Assembly (NCBI GenBank): GCA_017856205.1 | Contig: JAFMFL010000006.1 | Span: 1 to 39,145 of the forward strand | Direction of reading: 5' to 3' | Source: Flavobacteriaceae bacterium | GTDB lineage: Bacteria > Bacteroidota > Bacteroidia > Flavobacteriales > Flavobacteriaceae | Length of the DNA stretch: 39,145 nucleotides | Part shown: one piece after another, positions 1-9,539 of the stretch | How the letters are laid out: the number at the start of each line of letters is the position of its first letter | Numbering within the stretch: position 1 is the stretch's first letter | Translations under genes and position numbers: made by a program | Notes under the pieces: generated by a model | Database searches by the model: none | The model's input: the letters and a program-made list of their open reading frames with translations, nothing else | What the model was told of the DNA's origin: nothing

Positions 1-771
1 GTTCATGCGTTTGGCAATATGGCGTTCAATGCCATCAAAAGCACCACCCGCAATAAACAAAATATGCTCGGTGTTGATTTCCACAAATTTTTGATCGGGG
101 TGTTTGCGTCCGCCTTTGGGCGGTACGTTTACCACGGTGCCTTCAAGTAGTTTTAACAATGCCTGTTGCACACCCTCACCAGAAACATCTCGGGTAATGG
201 AAGGGTTGTCGCTTTTGCGCGCAATTTTGTCAATCTCATCAATAAACACAATGCCTTTTTCGGCTTTTTGCTGGTCGTAGTCGGCGGCTTGGAGTAAGCG
301 TGTCAAAATACTTTCTACGTCTTCGCCCACATAGCCCGCCTCTGTAAGTACGGTAGCGTCCACAATGGCAAGTGGCACTTGCAGCATTTTGGCAATGGTT
401 TTTGCCAACAGGGTTTTTCCTGTGCCTGTTTGTCCTGCAATGATAATGTTACTTTTTTGGAGCTCCACATCATTGTCGTCTTTTGGTTGATACAATCTTT
501 TATAATGATTGTAAACTGCCACAGAAAGCACCTTTTTGGCTTGCTCTTGCCCAATGACATATTCGTCCAAAAACGCCTTAATCTGTTTGGGTTTTTTTAG
601 TAGAATATCAGATGAAGTTGGAGTCGTTTCTAGATGCGTTTTTTCTTCTTGGATAATGCCAATGGCTTGGTCAACGCAACGTTCACAAATGTGCGCATTC
701 AGCCCAGCAACCAACAATTTGGTTTCGGCTTTTTTACGCCCACAAAACGAACAACTCAATTCTTCTTCCAT
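1..771 (-). CDS. clpX: ATP-dependent Clp protease ATP-binding subunit ClpX (C-terminal part beyond window edge)
   Basis: Minus-strand translation from ATG at 771: [36 protein letters not shown] (zinc-finger domain), then [15 protein letters not shown] (Walker A) and [15 protein letters not shown] (Walker B). Directly upstream of clpP in transcription order reversed (clpP-clpX). ORF runs off the left edge. Confidence 0.96.
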   Translation of the reverse strand, partial: MEEELSCSFCGRKKAETKLLVAGLNAHICERCVDQAIGIIQEEKTHLETTPTSSDILLKKPKQIKAFLDEYVIGQEQAKKVLSVAVYNHYKRLYQPKDDNDVELQKSNIIIAGQTGTGKTLLAKTIAKMLQVPLAIVDATVLTEAGYVGEDVESILTRLLQAADYDQQKAEKGIVFIDEIDKIARKSDNPSITRDVSGEGVQQALLKLLEGTVVNVPPKGGRKHPDQKFVEINTEHILFIAGGAFDGIERHIAKRMN

Positions 772-772
772 C

Positions 773-1432
773 CTAATTTTTGATCAATACTTCGTCAATC
801 ATACCGTACGCTTTGGCTTCAAGTGCTTTCATCCAGTAATCACGGTCAGAATCCTCGTAAACCTTATCGTAGGGTTGGTTACTGTGTTTGGCAATGATTT
901 CGTACAACTCTTTTTTAAGTTTTAAGATTTCACGTGCCGTAATTTCAATGTCCGAGGCTTGTCCTTGCGCGCCACCAAGAGGTTGGTGAATCATCACACG
1001 CGAGTGTGGCAATCCAGAGCGTTTTCCTTCCTGACCCGCACACAGCAACACAGCACCCATTGATGCCGCAATTCCGGTGCAAATAGTAGCCACATCGGGA
1101 TTGATAAACTGCATGGTGTCGTAAATGCCTAATCCAGCATAGACACTACCGCCTGGCGAATTGATATAAATTTGAATGTCTTTGCTTTTGTCGGTGCTTT
1201 CCAAAAAGAGCAATTGCGCCTGAATGATGTTCGCAACGCTATCGTTAATGGCAGTTCCCAAAAAGATAATACGATCCATCATCAATCTAGAAAACACATC
1301 CATTTGCGCCACGTTGAGTTGACGCTCCTCAATGATGTATGGGGTTAAACTGCTCACAAGTTCATCGTAATAAAGCGAGTTTATTCCGTGATGTTTGGTT
1401 GCGTATTTTTTAAATTCTTTGCCGAAATCCAT
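773..1432 (-). CDS. clpP: ATP-dependent Clp protease proteolytic subunit ClpP
   Basis: 219 aa; catalytic Ser context [14 protein letters not shown] and His context [22 protein letters not shown]. Confidence 0.97.
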   Translation of the reverse strand: MDFGKEFKKYATKHHGINSLYYDELVSSLTPYIIEERQLNVAQMDVFSRLMMDRIIFLGTAINDSVANIIQAQLLFLESTDKSKDIQIYINSPGGSVYAGLGIYDTMQFINPDVATICTGIAASMGAVLLCAGQEGKRSGLPHSRVMIHQPLGGAQGQASDIEITAREILKLKKELYEIIAKHSNQPYDKVYEDSDRDYWMKALEAKAYGMIDEVLIKN

Positions 1433-1462
1433 AGCTAATGTTTGTATGACTAAATATAGCGA

Positions 1463-2779
1463 TTATTTTTTGTATGCCTCTTTGATAAAGGTATCGTAGT
1501 TTACTTTTCTAACCTTAATGTTGCCTTTTTCTAAAAACAATTGACGCATTTTCTCGCTCATCACTTGGTCTGAAATGCGTTTTACTTCTTCTTGGTTGCC
1601 CAAAATTCGAGCCGCAATATCATTCAATTCTTCTTCTTTAACGTCTGTGCGACCAAATTGCAACATTTGCTTTTTGAGCAAGTCTTTGGCAAAGGTTTCT
1701 ACCTCTTCTCTTGTAATTTGAAGGTTGTTTTCTTGAATGAGTTTAGACTCAATCAGTTGATACCTCAACCCACGTTCCGACTTGGCATATTCTGCCTCGG
1801 CTTCTTCCGACGAAATTGGATTTTCGCCTGCCGTTTGCATCCATTTTTTTAGAAACGCATCGGGTAACGAAAACTTGGTGTTGTCAATCAAACTCTCGGT
1901 CATGTCGTTTACAAACTTTTGGTTGGCTTGGGTTTCAAAATGTCCAGAGGCGTCTTCCTTAAGTTTGGTTTTACATTCAGTTGCTGTTTTTACAGCATCT
2001 TTCCCAAATACTTTATCAAAGAATTCCTGATCTAAATCTGCCAAAACACGATTGTTACGCTCTTGAAGTGTGAGCGAAACCTCAATGGCTTTTTCAGGGA
2101 TACTTCCTAAAACGCGTTGCAATACATGGTCTTCCATAAATAATCCTTTAGTGCTCGACGAAACTACGTCGCCAATAGTAGCTTTTTTGAATGCGGATAT
2201 GGCTTTTTTGCTTTTAAGTTCGTCCACAGCAAATGTGGCACTTTTGTTCTCCTCACCTCCGTCAAAAACAACTCCGACGGTGAGTTCAGTATCTTTCGAC
2301 ATTTCTTCTGTTGGCACAAGTGATCCGTATTGTTTTTGCAAACGCTCCAATTGCTCGTTTACAAAAGCATCATCGGCTTCGATTTCATAGCGGGTTATCG
2401 CTTTTTTGTTGGGAAGTTTTACCTCCACTTTTGGGGTTAGTCCGAGCTCAAAATCAAATAAAAAACTCGGAGCAGACCAGTCTATCTCATCTACAGGAAC
2501 AGGAAGTGGATTTCCTAAAATGTCAATCTTTTCTTTGTTTAGATAATCGTTTAGTGATGATTGCAATGCCTTGTTAACCTCGTCTACCAACACTGCCTGA
2601 CCATATTGTTTTTTCACAACACTCATGGGGATATTTCCTTTTCTAAATCCAGGAATATTCGCGCGTTTGCGGTAGTCATTTAACACTTTTTCAACTTGAG
2701 GTGCAACTTCTTCTTGTTTTACTTCAACAGTTAAGACGGCATTTAGCGCATCTAAATCTTTTCGCGTTACGTTCATCAT
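1463..2779 (-). CDS. tig: Trigger factor (ribosome-associated chaperone)
   Basis: 438 aa; ribosome-binding signature region YRKRANIPGFRKGNIPMSVVKKQYG; clpX-clpP-tig neighbourhood. Confidence 0.95.
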   Translation of the reverse strand: MMNVTRKDLDALNAVLTVEVKQEEVAPQVEKVLNDYRKRANIPGFRKGNIPMSVVKKQYGQAVLVDEVNKALQSSLNDYLNKEKIDILGNPLPVPVDEIDWSAPSFLFDFELGLTPKVEVKLPNKKAITRYEIEADDAFVNEQLERLQKQYGSLVPTEEMSKDTELTVGVVFDGGEENKSATFAVDELKSKKAISAFKKATIGDVVSSSTKGLFMEDHVLQRVLGSIPEKAIEVSLTLQERNNRVLADLDQEFFDKVFGKDAVKTATECKTKLKEDASGHFETQANQKFVNDMTESLIDNTKFSLPDAFLKKWMQTAGENPISSEEAEAEYAKSERGLRYQLIESKLIQENNLQITREEVETFAKDLLKKQMLQFGRTDVKEEELNDIAARILGNQEEVKRISDQVMSEKMRQLFLEKGNIKVRKVNYDTFIKEAYKK

Positions 2780-2796
2780 TTTGTTTTAATAGCTGG

Positions 2797-2826
2797 CAAA
2801 AGTAGGCTATTTTCAGAGAAGGTCAA
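2797..2826 (-). promoter_or_regulatory. Putative Bacteroidota sigma promoter for tig (TTG-N19-TACTTTTG)
   Basis: Minus strand reads TTTGACC...TACTTTTG; -10 TANNTTTG at 2797-2804 with TTG at 2824-2826 and 19-nt spacing, about 17 nt before the tig start. Confidence 0.6.
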
Positions 2827-2885
2827 AGTGACGATTTGAAGTTGAATTTGACAAACTAACAGTACTTTAGTTTTGTTAAGCTTTA

Positions 2886-3029
2886 TGTCAGTTCGAGTGA
2901 TTTTCGGTAGAAAATTGTATCGAGAACTATTTGTCCTTAAAACTTTTTACGAGCTAAGTTTGGTAAGGTTTATATTTCCACTTCTCGATACTAATTTGCT
3001 CGTTCCTCACAAATTCACTCGAAGTGACA
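2886..3029. repeat. Imperfect palindromic intergenic element (REP/MITE-like inverted repeat)
   Basis: Left arm TGTCAGTTCGAGTGA (2886-2900) vs reverse complement of right arm 3015-3029 TGTCACTTCGAGTGA, 14/15 match. Inner arms also pair: AAATTGTATCGAGAA (left) vs AAATTAGTATCGAGAA (reverse complement of right). Confidence 0.7.
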
Positions 3030-3099
3030 CTATTTTTATCTGCGTATATTGAAGCCTAACTACAACAAGTAAGTGATTTTCGCTAATAGCTACGTTAAA

Positions 3100-3870
3100 T
3101 CAATCCAAAAAATCATGCAATGCAGCAGTAAATGCTTTTGGGTTTTCGGCATGCAGCCAATGCCCAGCATCTGCTATCCATTTTAGTACGGCATTTGGAA
3201 AATACGATTGGATTTTAGCAAGATCCTGTACTAAAATATAATCTGAATTTTGTCCTCCCAAAAACAGCGTTTTACCTTCAAATGTGGCTTCTTTGGGAGC
3301 TGCGCCAATTTCGTCTAGCTTGTGTTGCAGCACTTGAATGTTGCATTTGAGTTTAAGTGTTCGTTGGGGTGTCCATGCCAAATTTTTTAGCAGAAACTGC
3401 CGCACCCCAACTTCGGGGACAAAAGTAGCGAGTGCATCATCGGAGGTGTCTCTTGAAGTAAATGTATTTGCATCCACATGCAACAATCCTTCTATGATGG
3501 AAGAAAACTTACTTGCCACGTCATATTTTTTTGGGGCAATATCCGCCACAATGAGCTGGCGCACACGCTCTGGATAGTGTAATGCCAACGTCATGGCAGT
3601 TTTTCCACCCATAGAATGCCCTAAAACAATAGCATTTTCAAGCTTGTTTACATCCATATAAGCAACAACGTCTTGCGCTAAAATATCGTAGTCAAAGGCT
3701 TCGCTATGAAAACTTTTCCCGTGATTTCGTTGGTCTATCGCATGGACTTCAAAATGCGAAGACCAATATCTAGCATGCGTGCGCCAATTGTCAGACGTAC
3801 CCAAAAACCCATGCAAAATCAACAATGGGGTGCCTTGACCAGTAATCGTGCTGTGAACTAATGGCTCGAT
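3100..3870 (-). CDS. Alpha/beta fold hydrolase (YbfF-like esterase family); 5' end uncertain
   Basis: ILHGFLGTSDNW oxyanion region, GHSMGGKTAM nucleophile elbow, DAGHWLHAENP catalytic His. Track start at 3825 is a TTG inside the first strand; the homologous-looking N-terminus (EPLVHSTITGQGTPLLILHG) extends upstream to about 3870 without ATG/GTG/TTG. Confidence 0.85.
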   Translation of the reverse strand: MEPLVHSTITGQGTPLLILHGFLGTSDNWRTHARYWSSHFEVHAIDQRNHGKSFHSEAFDYDILAQDVVAYMDVNKLENAIVLGHSMGGKTAMTLALHYPERVRQLIVADIAPKKYDVASKFSSIIEGLLHVDANTFTSRDTSDDALATFVPEVGVRQFLLKNLAWTPQRTLKLKCNIQVLQHKLDEIGAAPKEATFEGKTLFLGGQNSDYILVQDLAKIQSYFPNAVLKWIADAGHWLHAENPKAFTAALHDFLD

Positions 3871-4577
3871 AGTTTGGCGATGTATTGATTAATTACATTT
3901 TCCAATCCGTAGTACAGCGATTCGCATACTAAGGCATGCCCTATAGATACTTCCAACAATCCTGGAATATGCTGCGCAAAAAATTGGATGTTTTCCAAAC
4001 TCAAATCGTGTCCTGCATTAAGCCCCAATCCTACTTCTTTGGCTTTTGTGGCAGCGGCTACAAAAGGAGCAATCGCTTTTTCTGGGTTATGAGAAAACTG
4101 CTTGGCATACGATTCTGTATATAACTCGATGCGGTCAGTGCCTGTGGCAACAGCCGCCTCTACTTGTGCCACGTCAGGATCCAAAAAAATAGAGGTACGA
4201 ATTCCGTGCTGCTTAAATTCTTGTATCACTTCTTGTAAAAACGATCGGTTAGCAATAGTATCCCAACCTGCGTTGGAGGTAATGGCATCGGGCGTATCGG
4301 GAACAAGCGTAACTTGTGTGGGTTTAACTTTACACACCAAATCCACAAATTTAGGGATTGGATTGCCTTCAACATTAAATTCGGTAGTGATTACAGCGGG
4401 TAATTCGTTTACATCGTTGTAGGTAATATGCCTTTCGTCAGGTCTAGGATGCACCGTAATTCCTTGTGCGCCAAAGGCTTGGATATCACGAGCCACATCG
4501 ACAACATTGGGCTGATTTCCACCACGAGCGTTGCGCAATGTGGCAATTTTATTGATGTTTACACTCAATTTTGTCAT
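3858..4577 (-). CDS. pdxJ: Pyridoxine 5'-phosphate synthase PdxJ
   Basis: 239 aa; LSVNINKIATLRNARGGNQPNVVDVARDIQAFGAQGITVHPRPDERHI and GLGLNAGHDLSLENI, typical PdxJ. Confidence 0.97.
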   Translation of the reverse strand: MTKLSVNINKIATLRNARGGNQPNVVDVARDIQAFGAQGITVHPRPDERHITYNDVNELPAVITTEFNVEGNPIPKFVDLVCKVKPTQVTLVPDTPDAITSNAGWDTIANRSFLQEVIQEFKQHGIRTSIFLDPDVAQVEAAVATGTDRIELYTESYAKQFSHNPEKAIAPFVAAATKAKEVGLGLNAGHDLSLENIQFFAQHIPGLLEVSIGHALVCESLYYGLENVINQYIAKLSSH

Positions 4578-4601
4578 AACTTTTTACAGGGTCATAAAGA
4601 A

Positions 4602-4609
4602 CAAAAGTA
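4602..4609 (-). promoter_or_regulatory. Putative -10 element (TACTTTTG) for pdxJ
   Basis: Minus strand TACTTTTG matches TANNTTTG, about 25 nt upstream of pdxJ ATG; no clear -35 at the standard spacing. Confidence 0.4.
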
Positions 4610-4639
4610 CAACTTTATACATCTTAATTCTTTTTGGTC

Positions 4640-4647
4640 TAACTTTG
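4640..4647 (+). promoter_or_regulatory. Putative -10 element (TAACTTTG) for nadK
   Basis: Matches TANNTTTG; ends 4 nt before the nadK ATG at 4652. Confidence 0.45.
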
Positions 4648-4651
4648 CCAT

Positions 4652-5521
4652 ATGAAGATAGCGTTATACAGTTTGGTGCATGACGATGCAACGCTTCGTA
4701 TTGTGTCTCAAATTTTTGCTTTTTTTACCGAAAAACAGGTCAGCATTCAGTTAGAGAAAGAGCTGGCAGCACACTTCCCTAAAGTAGCGGCTTCTCAGTT
4801 TGAATCTCATCGTGATATTGACCCAAAAACCGATGTGTTTTTTGCCATAGGTGGCGATGGCACAGTACTTCGCGCACTGAATTATGTCCGCGAATCAAAA
4901 ATTCCACTCATAGGGATTAACACAGGTCGATTAGGGTTTTTGGCTACCGTCCAGCCCGATGAAATTGAAGCATGCCTTGCAGATATTATTGCTAAAAACT
5001 ACAGTACAGAAGAACGTAGTGTGCTTGAAATTAAAACCAATCCCGCCCACCCTGAATTAGAAGCATTTCCACTCGCATTAAATGAGATTTCTGTGGCACG
5101 TGAAAACACTACTTCCATGATTACGATACACACCAAAGTAAACGGTGCTTATCTTAATGTATATTGGGCAGACGGTTTGGTTGTGGCAACACCTACGGGG
5201 TCAACGGGCTATTCCTTAAGTAGTGGTGGACCTATTATTGCACCAGAAAGCAAAAGCTTGGTACTTACTCCTATTGCACCGCATAACCTTAATGCGCGAC
5301 CACTGGTAGTTTCTGATGATGTAGAAATCGAAACCCACGTTGAAGGTAGGGGCGACTCGCACTTGATTTCACTAGACACACGCTTGTTCTCTGTTCCTAT
5401 GCACACGATCATTCACATTAAAAAAACCACATGCCCTTTTGTATTTATTCGACCAAACAACCACAGTTTTTTTAACACCCTCCGTAATAAGCTTTTATGG
5501 GGTCAGGACAATCGCAACTAA
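4652..5521 (+). CDS. nadK: NAD kinase
   Basis: 289 aa; FFAIGGDGTVLRAL, GINTGRLGFLA, TPTGSTGYSLSSGGPI signatures. Confidence 0.97.
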   Translation: MKIALYSLVHDDATLRIVSQIFAFFTEKQVSIQLEKELAAHFPKVAASQFESHRDIDPKTDVFFAIGGDGTVLRALNYVRESKIPLIGINTGRLGFLATVQPDEIEACLADIIAKNYSTEERSVLEIKTNPAHPELEAFPLALNEISVARENTTSMITIHTKVNGAYLNVYWADGLVVATPTGSTGYSLSSGGPIIAPESKSLVLTPIAPHNLNARPLVVSDDVEIETHVEGRGDSHLISLDTRLFSVPMHTIIHIKKTTCPFVFIRPNNHSFFNTLRNKLLWGQDNRN

Positions 5522-5566
5522 CAATAATTGTGGCGATTTTCAGTTTTTAACATACACAGGTTTCCT

Positions 5567-6259
5567 ATGAATCGCATTTTATTTTGGTGTACCCTCATCG
5601 GTTTTGGCTATATGGAAAGCCATGCCCAGCGACATGAACTTGGAATTCTTGTAGGGGGTGTAAATTATATTGGTGAAGTTGGAAGCACTCAATATTTTAA
5701 TCCAAAGCATTTGGGTTATGGCATTATTTATAAGCGAAATCTATCCCAACGTATCACTTTGAGAGCGCAATTTAGCACAGGTATGTTTAGCGCTAACGAC
5801 CGTAACGCAACAGATTTGGACCGCCTTAATCGACAATTCTCCTTTTCAAACAATTACAGTGCATTGGGCTTAGGCGTTGAGGTTAATTATGTGTCGTTTC
5901 CTATTGGAGATTTTGGTACTTCTTGGACACCCTACTTACATGTTGGCGTACAACGAACGGTGATGGATGAGTTATATTTTCCTGCATATGACATTACTGC
6001 TATTGCACACGGCAAAAAAATGACCATGGGTGTTCCTTTTGGTGCCGGGGTAAAGTTTAATTTAGGGCGATTCTGGGTAATTGCAGCAGAAGTACAACCA
6101 CAATTTACATTCTCCGATAATCTCGATGGAAGTTTTCCTAACACAGACAAACAACCGCAAGCAAGACAATTTTCTACTAGTTTGAGTAGTGATTGGTTGG
6201 TATTTACGGGGATTTCTATAACTTACGCCTTTGGAAGATTGCCCTGCTGTAGAGAATAA
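5567..6259 (+). CDS. DUF6089-like outer-membrane beta-barrel protein
   Basis: Likely ATG at 5567 (MNRILFWCTLIGFGYMESHAQRHELGILVGGVNYIGEVG) with signal peptide; amphipathic beta-strand pattern; located between nadK and uppS as in Flavobacteriia. Track start at 5528 is TTG. Confidence 0.75.
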   Translation: MNRILFWCTLIGFGYMESHAQRHELGILVGGVNYIGEVGSTQYFNPKHLGYGIIYKRNLSQRITLRAQFSTGMFSANDRNATDLDRLNRQFSFSNNYSALGLGVEVNYVSFPIGDFGTSWTPYLHVGVQRTVMDELYFPAYDITAIAHGKKMTMGVPFGAGVKFNLGRFWVIAAEVQPQFTFSDNLDGSFPNTDKQPQARQFSTSLSSDWLVFTGISITYAFGRLPCCRE

Positions 6260-6260
6260 A

Positions 6261-7004
6261 ATGATGATGAGTCTCGAAAAAATTGATCTGGAAACATTAC
6301 CACAACACATTGCTATCATTATGGACGGCAATGGACGTTGGGCACAACAGCAAGGAAAAATACGTGTTCGTGGACACGAGGCTGGAGCTGAAGCTGTACG
6401 TAAAGTTGTGGAAGCTGCAGCAAAACTTGGCATTAAGCACTTAACGCTCTATGCTTTTTCTACAGAGAATTGGCTACGTCCCAAAAACGAAGTAGCTACC
6501 CTGATGGGGTTATTGGTAAAAAGTTTGCGCCGTGAATTGGAGCGCATGACCTCTAACAATATCAAGCTTGGTGCTATTGGTTCGTTGGACAAACTCCCTA
6601 AAAATGTACAACAGGAACTCCATGAGGTTATTCAAAAAACGGCTAACAATTCAGGAACACATTTGACGCTTGCGCTTAGCTATGGTGCCAGAGAAGAAAT
6701 CAAGCAAGCGGTGGTGGAAATAAGCAAAAAAGTTAAAAATAACATAATTCCTGTCGAAAGTATTGACGAAACCATAATTAATGAGCATCTTTACACGCAA
6801 CATCTGCCTGACGTAGATTTACTTATCCGCACTAGCGGAGAGGTGCGTATTAGTAATTTTTTGTTATGGCAAATTGCTTATGCAGAACTTTACTTTACAG
6901 ATGAATTGTGGCCAGAATTTGATGAATATTCACTACACCAGGCAATTTTAAGTTATCAAAAAAGAGAACGTAGATTTGGAAAAACAAGCGAACAACTTAC
7001 GTAA
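6261..7004 (+). CDS. uppS: Isoprenyl transferase / undecaprenyl diphosphate synthase
   Basis: ATGATGATG start at 6261; HIAIIMDGNGRWA, LYAFSTENW, LLIRTSGEVRISNFLLWQIAYAELYF. Confidence 0.95.
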   Translation: MMMSLEKIDLETLPQHIAIIMDGNGRWAQQQGKIRVRGHEAGAEAVRKVVEAAAKLGIKHLTLYAFSTENWLRPKNEVATLMGLLVKSLRRELERMTSNNIKLGAIGSLDKLPKNVQQELHEVIQKTANNSGTHLTLALSYGAREEIKQAVVEISKKVKNNIIPVESIDETIINEHLYTQHLPDVDLLIRTSGEVRISNFLLWQIAYAELYFTDELWPEFDEYSLHQAILSYQKRERRFGKTSEQLT

Positions 7005-9528
7005 CCATCTCCTCCATCCCATTTTCTTATGCATTGCTCTTTTAGGTTATGCCCTAACGTTTGCACAAGAAACTTCCTATGATAAGGGTAAAGTTTACGA
7101 ACTAGGCGAAATTACCGTGACCGGAGTAAAAAGTTTTAGCCCCCAAACTGTAGTTGCCTACACTGGACTAAGTAAAGGGCAGCGTATTCAAATACCTGGT
7201 GAGGAAATCAGTGCAACCATTAATAAGCTCTGGAAACTGGAGCTGTTCAGTGATATCGAGTTTTTTATTACCAAAATTGAGGGTGATGTTGCCGATTTAG
7301 AGCTTTACATTCAAGAACTTCCCACACTTTCCGAATACACAATTAAAGGCATTAAGAAGGGGAAGATTGAAGGGATTGTCAAAGACACCGACATTAAAAA
7401 AGGAAAAAAGCTTAGCAAAAACTTTTTAGCTACAACAAAAAATTACATTGAAAACAAATACCGTAAAGATGGTTTTTTGAATACCAAAGTTACCATTGAT
7501 ACCAAGCCCGACACTACAGGTGTGAATAATCAAAAAATGTTGATTTCTGTCGATCGTGGTGACCGAGTAAAAGTACGTTCGGTTGGATTTGAAGGAAACG
7601 CTATTTTTAAGAGTAAAAAGCTTCGTAAAAAGTTTAAAAACACTAAAGTTGAATTCCCGGGTCGCTTTTGGAAAAGATCCAAATACATAGAGGCTAACTT
7701 TGAAGAGGACCTAAAGTCAATTGTTGATTTTTACAAAGAAAAAGGCTATCGTGACGCTAGAATCGTTTCAGATACCATCAAAATTGATGACAACAAAATT
7801 GATATCGATATTGCGTTGCAAGAAGGAAATAAATATCACTTTGGAAAAATTGATTTTATTGGAAATTCGGTCTATTCCGATGCGCAACTATCTCGTGTGT
7901 TGGGGTTAAAATCTGGTGACACTTACAATGGTGTTTTGCTTCGTAAACGCATTGCAGATCAAACCAAACCTGATGGCGAAGACCTTACAAACCTATACCA
8001 AAACAATGGGTATTTGTTTTCAAGCATCAATCCTGTTGAAGTTAGTGCCACAAACGATACCATCAATTTTGAAATACGTATAACAGAAGGGAAGCCTGCA
8101 TATTTTAATCGCATTACCGTTCGTGGTAATGACCGTACCAACGACCATGTTATTTTTAGAGAAATTAGAACCCGTCCAGGCGAACTGTATAGTAAAGATA
8201 AAGTGGTTCGCTCGGTTCGTGAATTGGGGCAATTAGGCTTTTTTGATGCAGAGCAAATTTCACCCGACTTTAAAAATGTAGATCCTAATGCGGGTACCGT
8301 TGACATAGAGTATGGGTTAGCAGAAAGAGGTGCAAGTCAAATTGAACTCCAAGGTGGATATGGAGGAGGTGGTTTTATTGGAACCCTAGGGTTGTCTTTT
8401 AACAATTTCTCCATGCGTAATATTTGGAATAAAGAAGAGTACAAGCCTGTTCCAATGGGCGATGGGCAACAATTAGCGCTTCGTTTGCAAGCAAGTAGAT
8501 TTTTTGAAACCTATAGCTTTTCTTTTGCCGAACCGTGGCTTGGTGGAGAACAGCCAGTACGCTTTTCGACATCTATCTCCCAAACCACGCAATACCGCTA
8601 TGACTTTATGACAGGACTTGCCAACAAGGATCAATACTTCAAAATTAGAGGTATAAACTTTGGCTTGGCAAAGCGCTTACAAGTTCCTGACGATTATTTT
8701 ACCCTTTCACAAACTATTGGCTATCAGTATTTTGATTTAAATAATTATTACACAGGACTTTTTACCTTTGGGAATGGTGTGTCAAATAACTTGTTCTATG
8801 CTGTGGCGCTATCAAGAAACAACACCTTCACCAACCCTATTTTCCCTGTTGGAGGTTCTTCTTTTACTATTGGAGCTAAATTTTCATTCCCGTATTCCTT
8901 AGTTGGTAACACCGATTTTGGTGATTTGGAAAATCAGCCTGCTTACCAAAATGCAGATGGTTCTCCCAACAGAGAAAAAATCGATCAAGAAAAATTCCGT
9001 TGGTTGGAGTATTATAAGCTTAACTTTGAGGGTAGTTGGTATACTCGAATCATTGATAAGCTTATTTTGCGTACCCATGCCGAGTTTGGCTTTTTAGGGG
9101 CTTACAATCAAGAAAGAGGAATTATTCCTTTTGAGCGTTACTATTTGGGCGGAGATGGTTTGGCACAAGTCGCCCTAGACGGAAGGGAAATGGTTGCGCT
9201 TCGTGGGTATGAAAACCAATCGCTTTCAAGTACAGACGGTTCAACGGTGTATAACAAATTCTCTTTGGAGCTTCGTTATCCTATTACTTTAAAGCCAAGT
9301 GCGTCTATTTTTGCACTATCTTTTTTAGAGGCAGGAAACGGTTATAACAATTTTCGCGAGTTTAATCCGTTTAACAGTAAGCGCTCTGCTGGCTTCGGAA
9401 TTCGCATATTTATGCCCGCTTTTGGACTGTTAGGTATAGATTTTGGATACGGGTTTGATAGTGCGTTACCAAACGACTTGAATCCACACGGATGGGAAAC
9501 ACATTTTATCATAGGACAACAATTTTAA
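6976..9528 (+). CDS. bamA: Outer membrane protein assembly factor BamA (POTRA domains + Omp85 barrel)
   Basis: 850 aa; signal peptide, POTRA-like repeats (e.g. VRSVGFEGNAIFKSKKLRKKFKN, NRITVRGNDRTNDHVIFREIRTRPGELYS), C-terminal Omp85 barrel with ALRGYENQSLSS (RGF-like) and terminal ...HFIIGQQF. Apparent TTG start. Confidence 0.95.
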   Translation: MEKQANNLRNHLLHPIFLCIALLGYALTFAQETSYDKGKVYELGEITVTGVKSFSPQTVVAYTGLSKGQRIQIPGEEISATINKLWKLELFSDIEFFITKIEGDVADLELYIQELPTLSEYTIKGIKKGKIEGIVKDTDIKKGKKLSKNFLATTKNYIENKYRKDGFLNTKVTIDTKPDTTGVNNQKMLISVDRGDRVKVRSVGFEGNAIFKSKKLRKKFKNTKVEFPGRFWKRSKYIEANFEEDLKSIVDFYKEKGYRDARIVSDTIKIDDNKIDIDIALQEGNKYHFGKIDFIGNSVYSDAQLSRVLGLKSGDTYNGVLLRKRIADQTKPDGEDLTNLYQNNGYLFSSINPVEVSATNDTINFEIRITEGKPAYFNRITVRGNDRTNDHVIFREIRTRPGELYSKDKVVRSVRELGQLGFFDAEQISPDFKNVDPNAGTVDIEYGLAERGASQIELQGGYGGGGFIGTLGLSFNNFSMRNIWNKEEYKPVPMGDGQQLALRLQASRFFETYSFSFAEPWLGGEQPVRFSTSISQTTQYRYDFMTGLANKDQYFKIRGINFGLAKRLQVPDDYFTLSQTIGYQYFDLNNYYTGLFTFGNGVSNNLFYAVALSRNNTFTNPIFPVGGSSFTIGAKFSFPYSLVGNTDFGDLENQPAYQNADGSPNREKIDQEKFRWLEYYKLNFEGSWYTRIIDKLILRTHAEFGFLGAYNQERGIIPFERYYLGGDGLAQVALDGREMVALRGYENQSLSSTDGSTVYNKFSLELRYPITLKPSASIFALSFLEAGNGYNNFREFNPFNSKRSAGFGIRIFMPAFGLLGIDFGYGFDSALPNDLNPHGWETHFIIGQQF

Positions 9529-9539
9529 CAACTAGTAGT

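Noticed and set aside
2780-3099. CRISPR or small ORF in the longest intergenic gap
   Set aside because: Only one inverted repeat and no regularly spaced direct repeats; no convincing ORF in the track.
6829-6860. UppS motif RTSGEVRISNF with Val where Gln/His is common
   Set aside because: This position varies among UppS homologs (GEMR, GELR, GEHR); the flanking catalytic Arg/Glu/Ser are intact.
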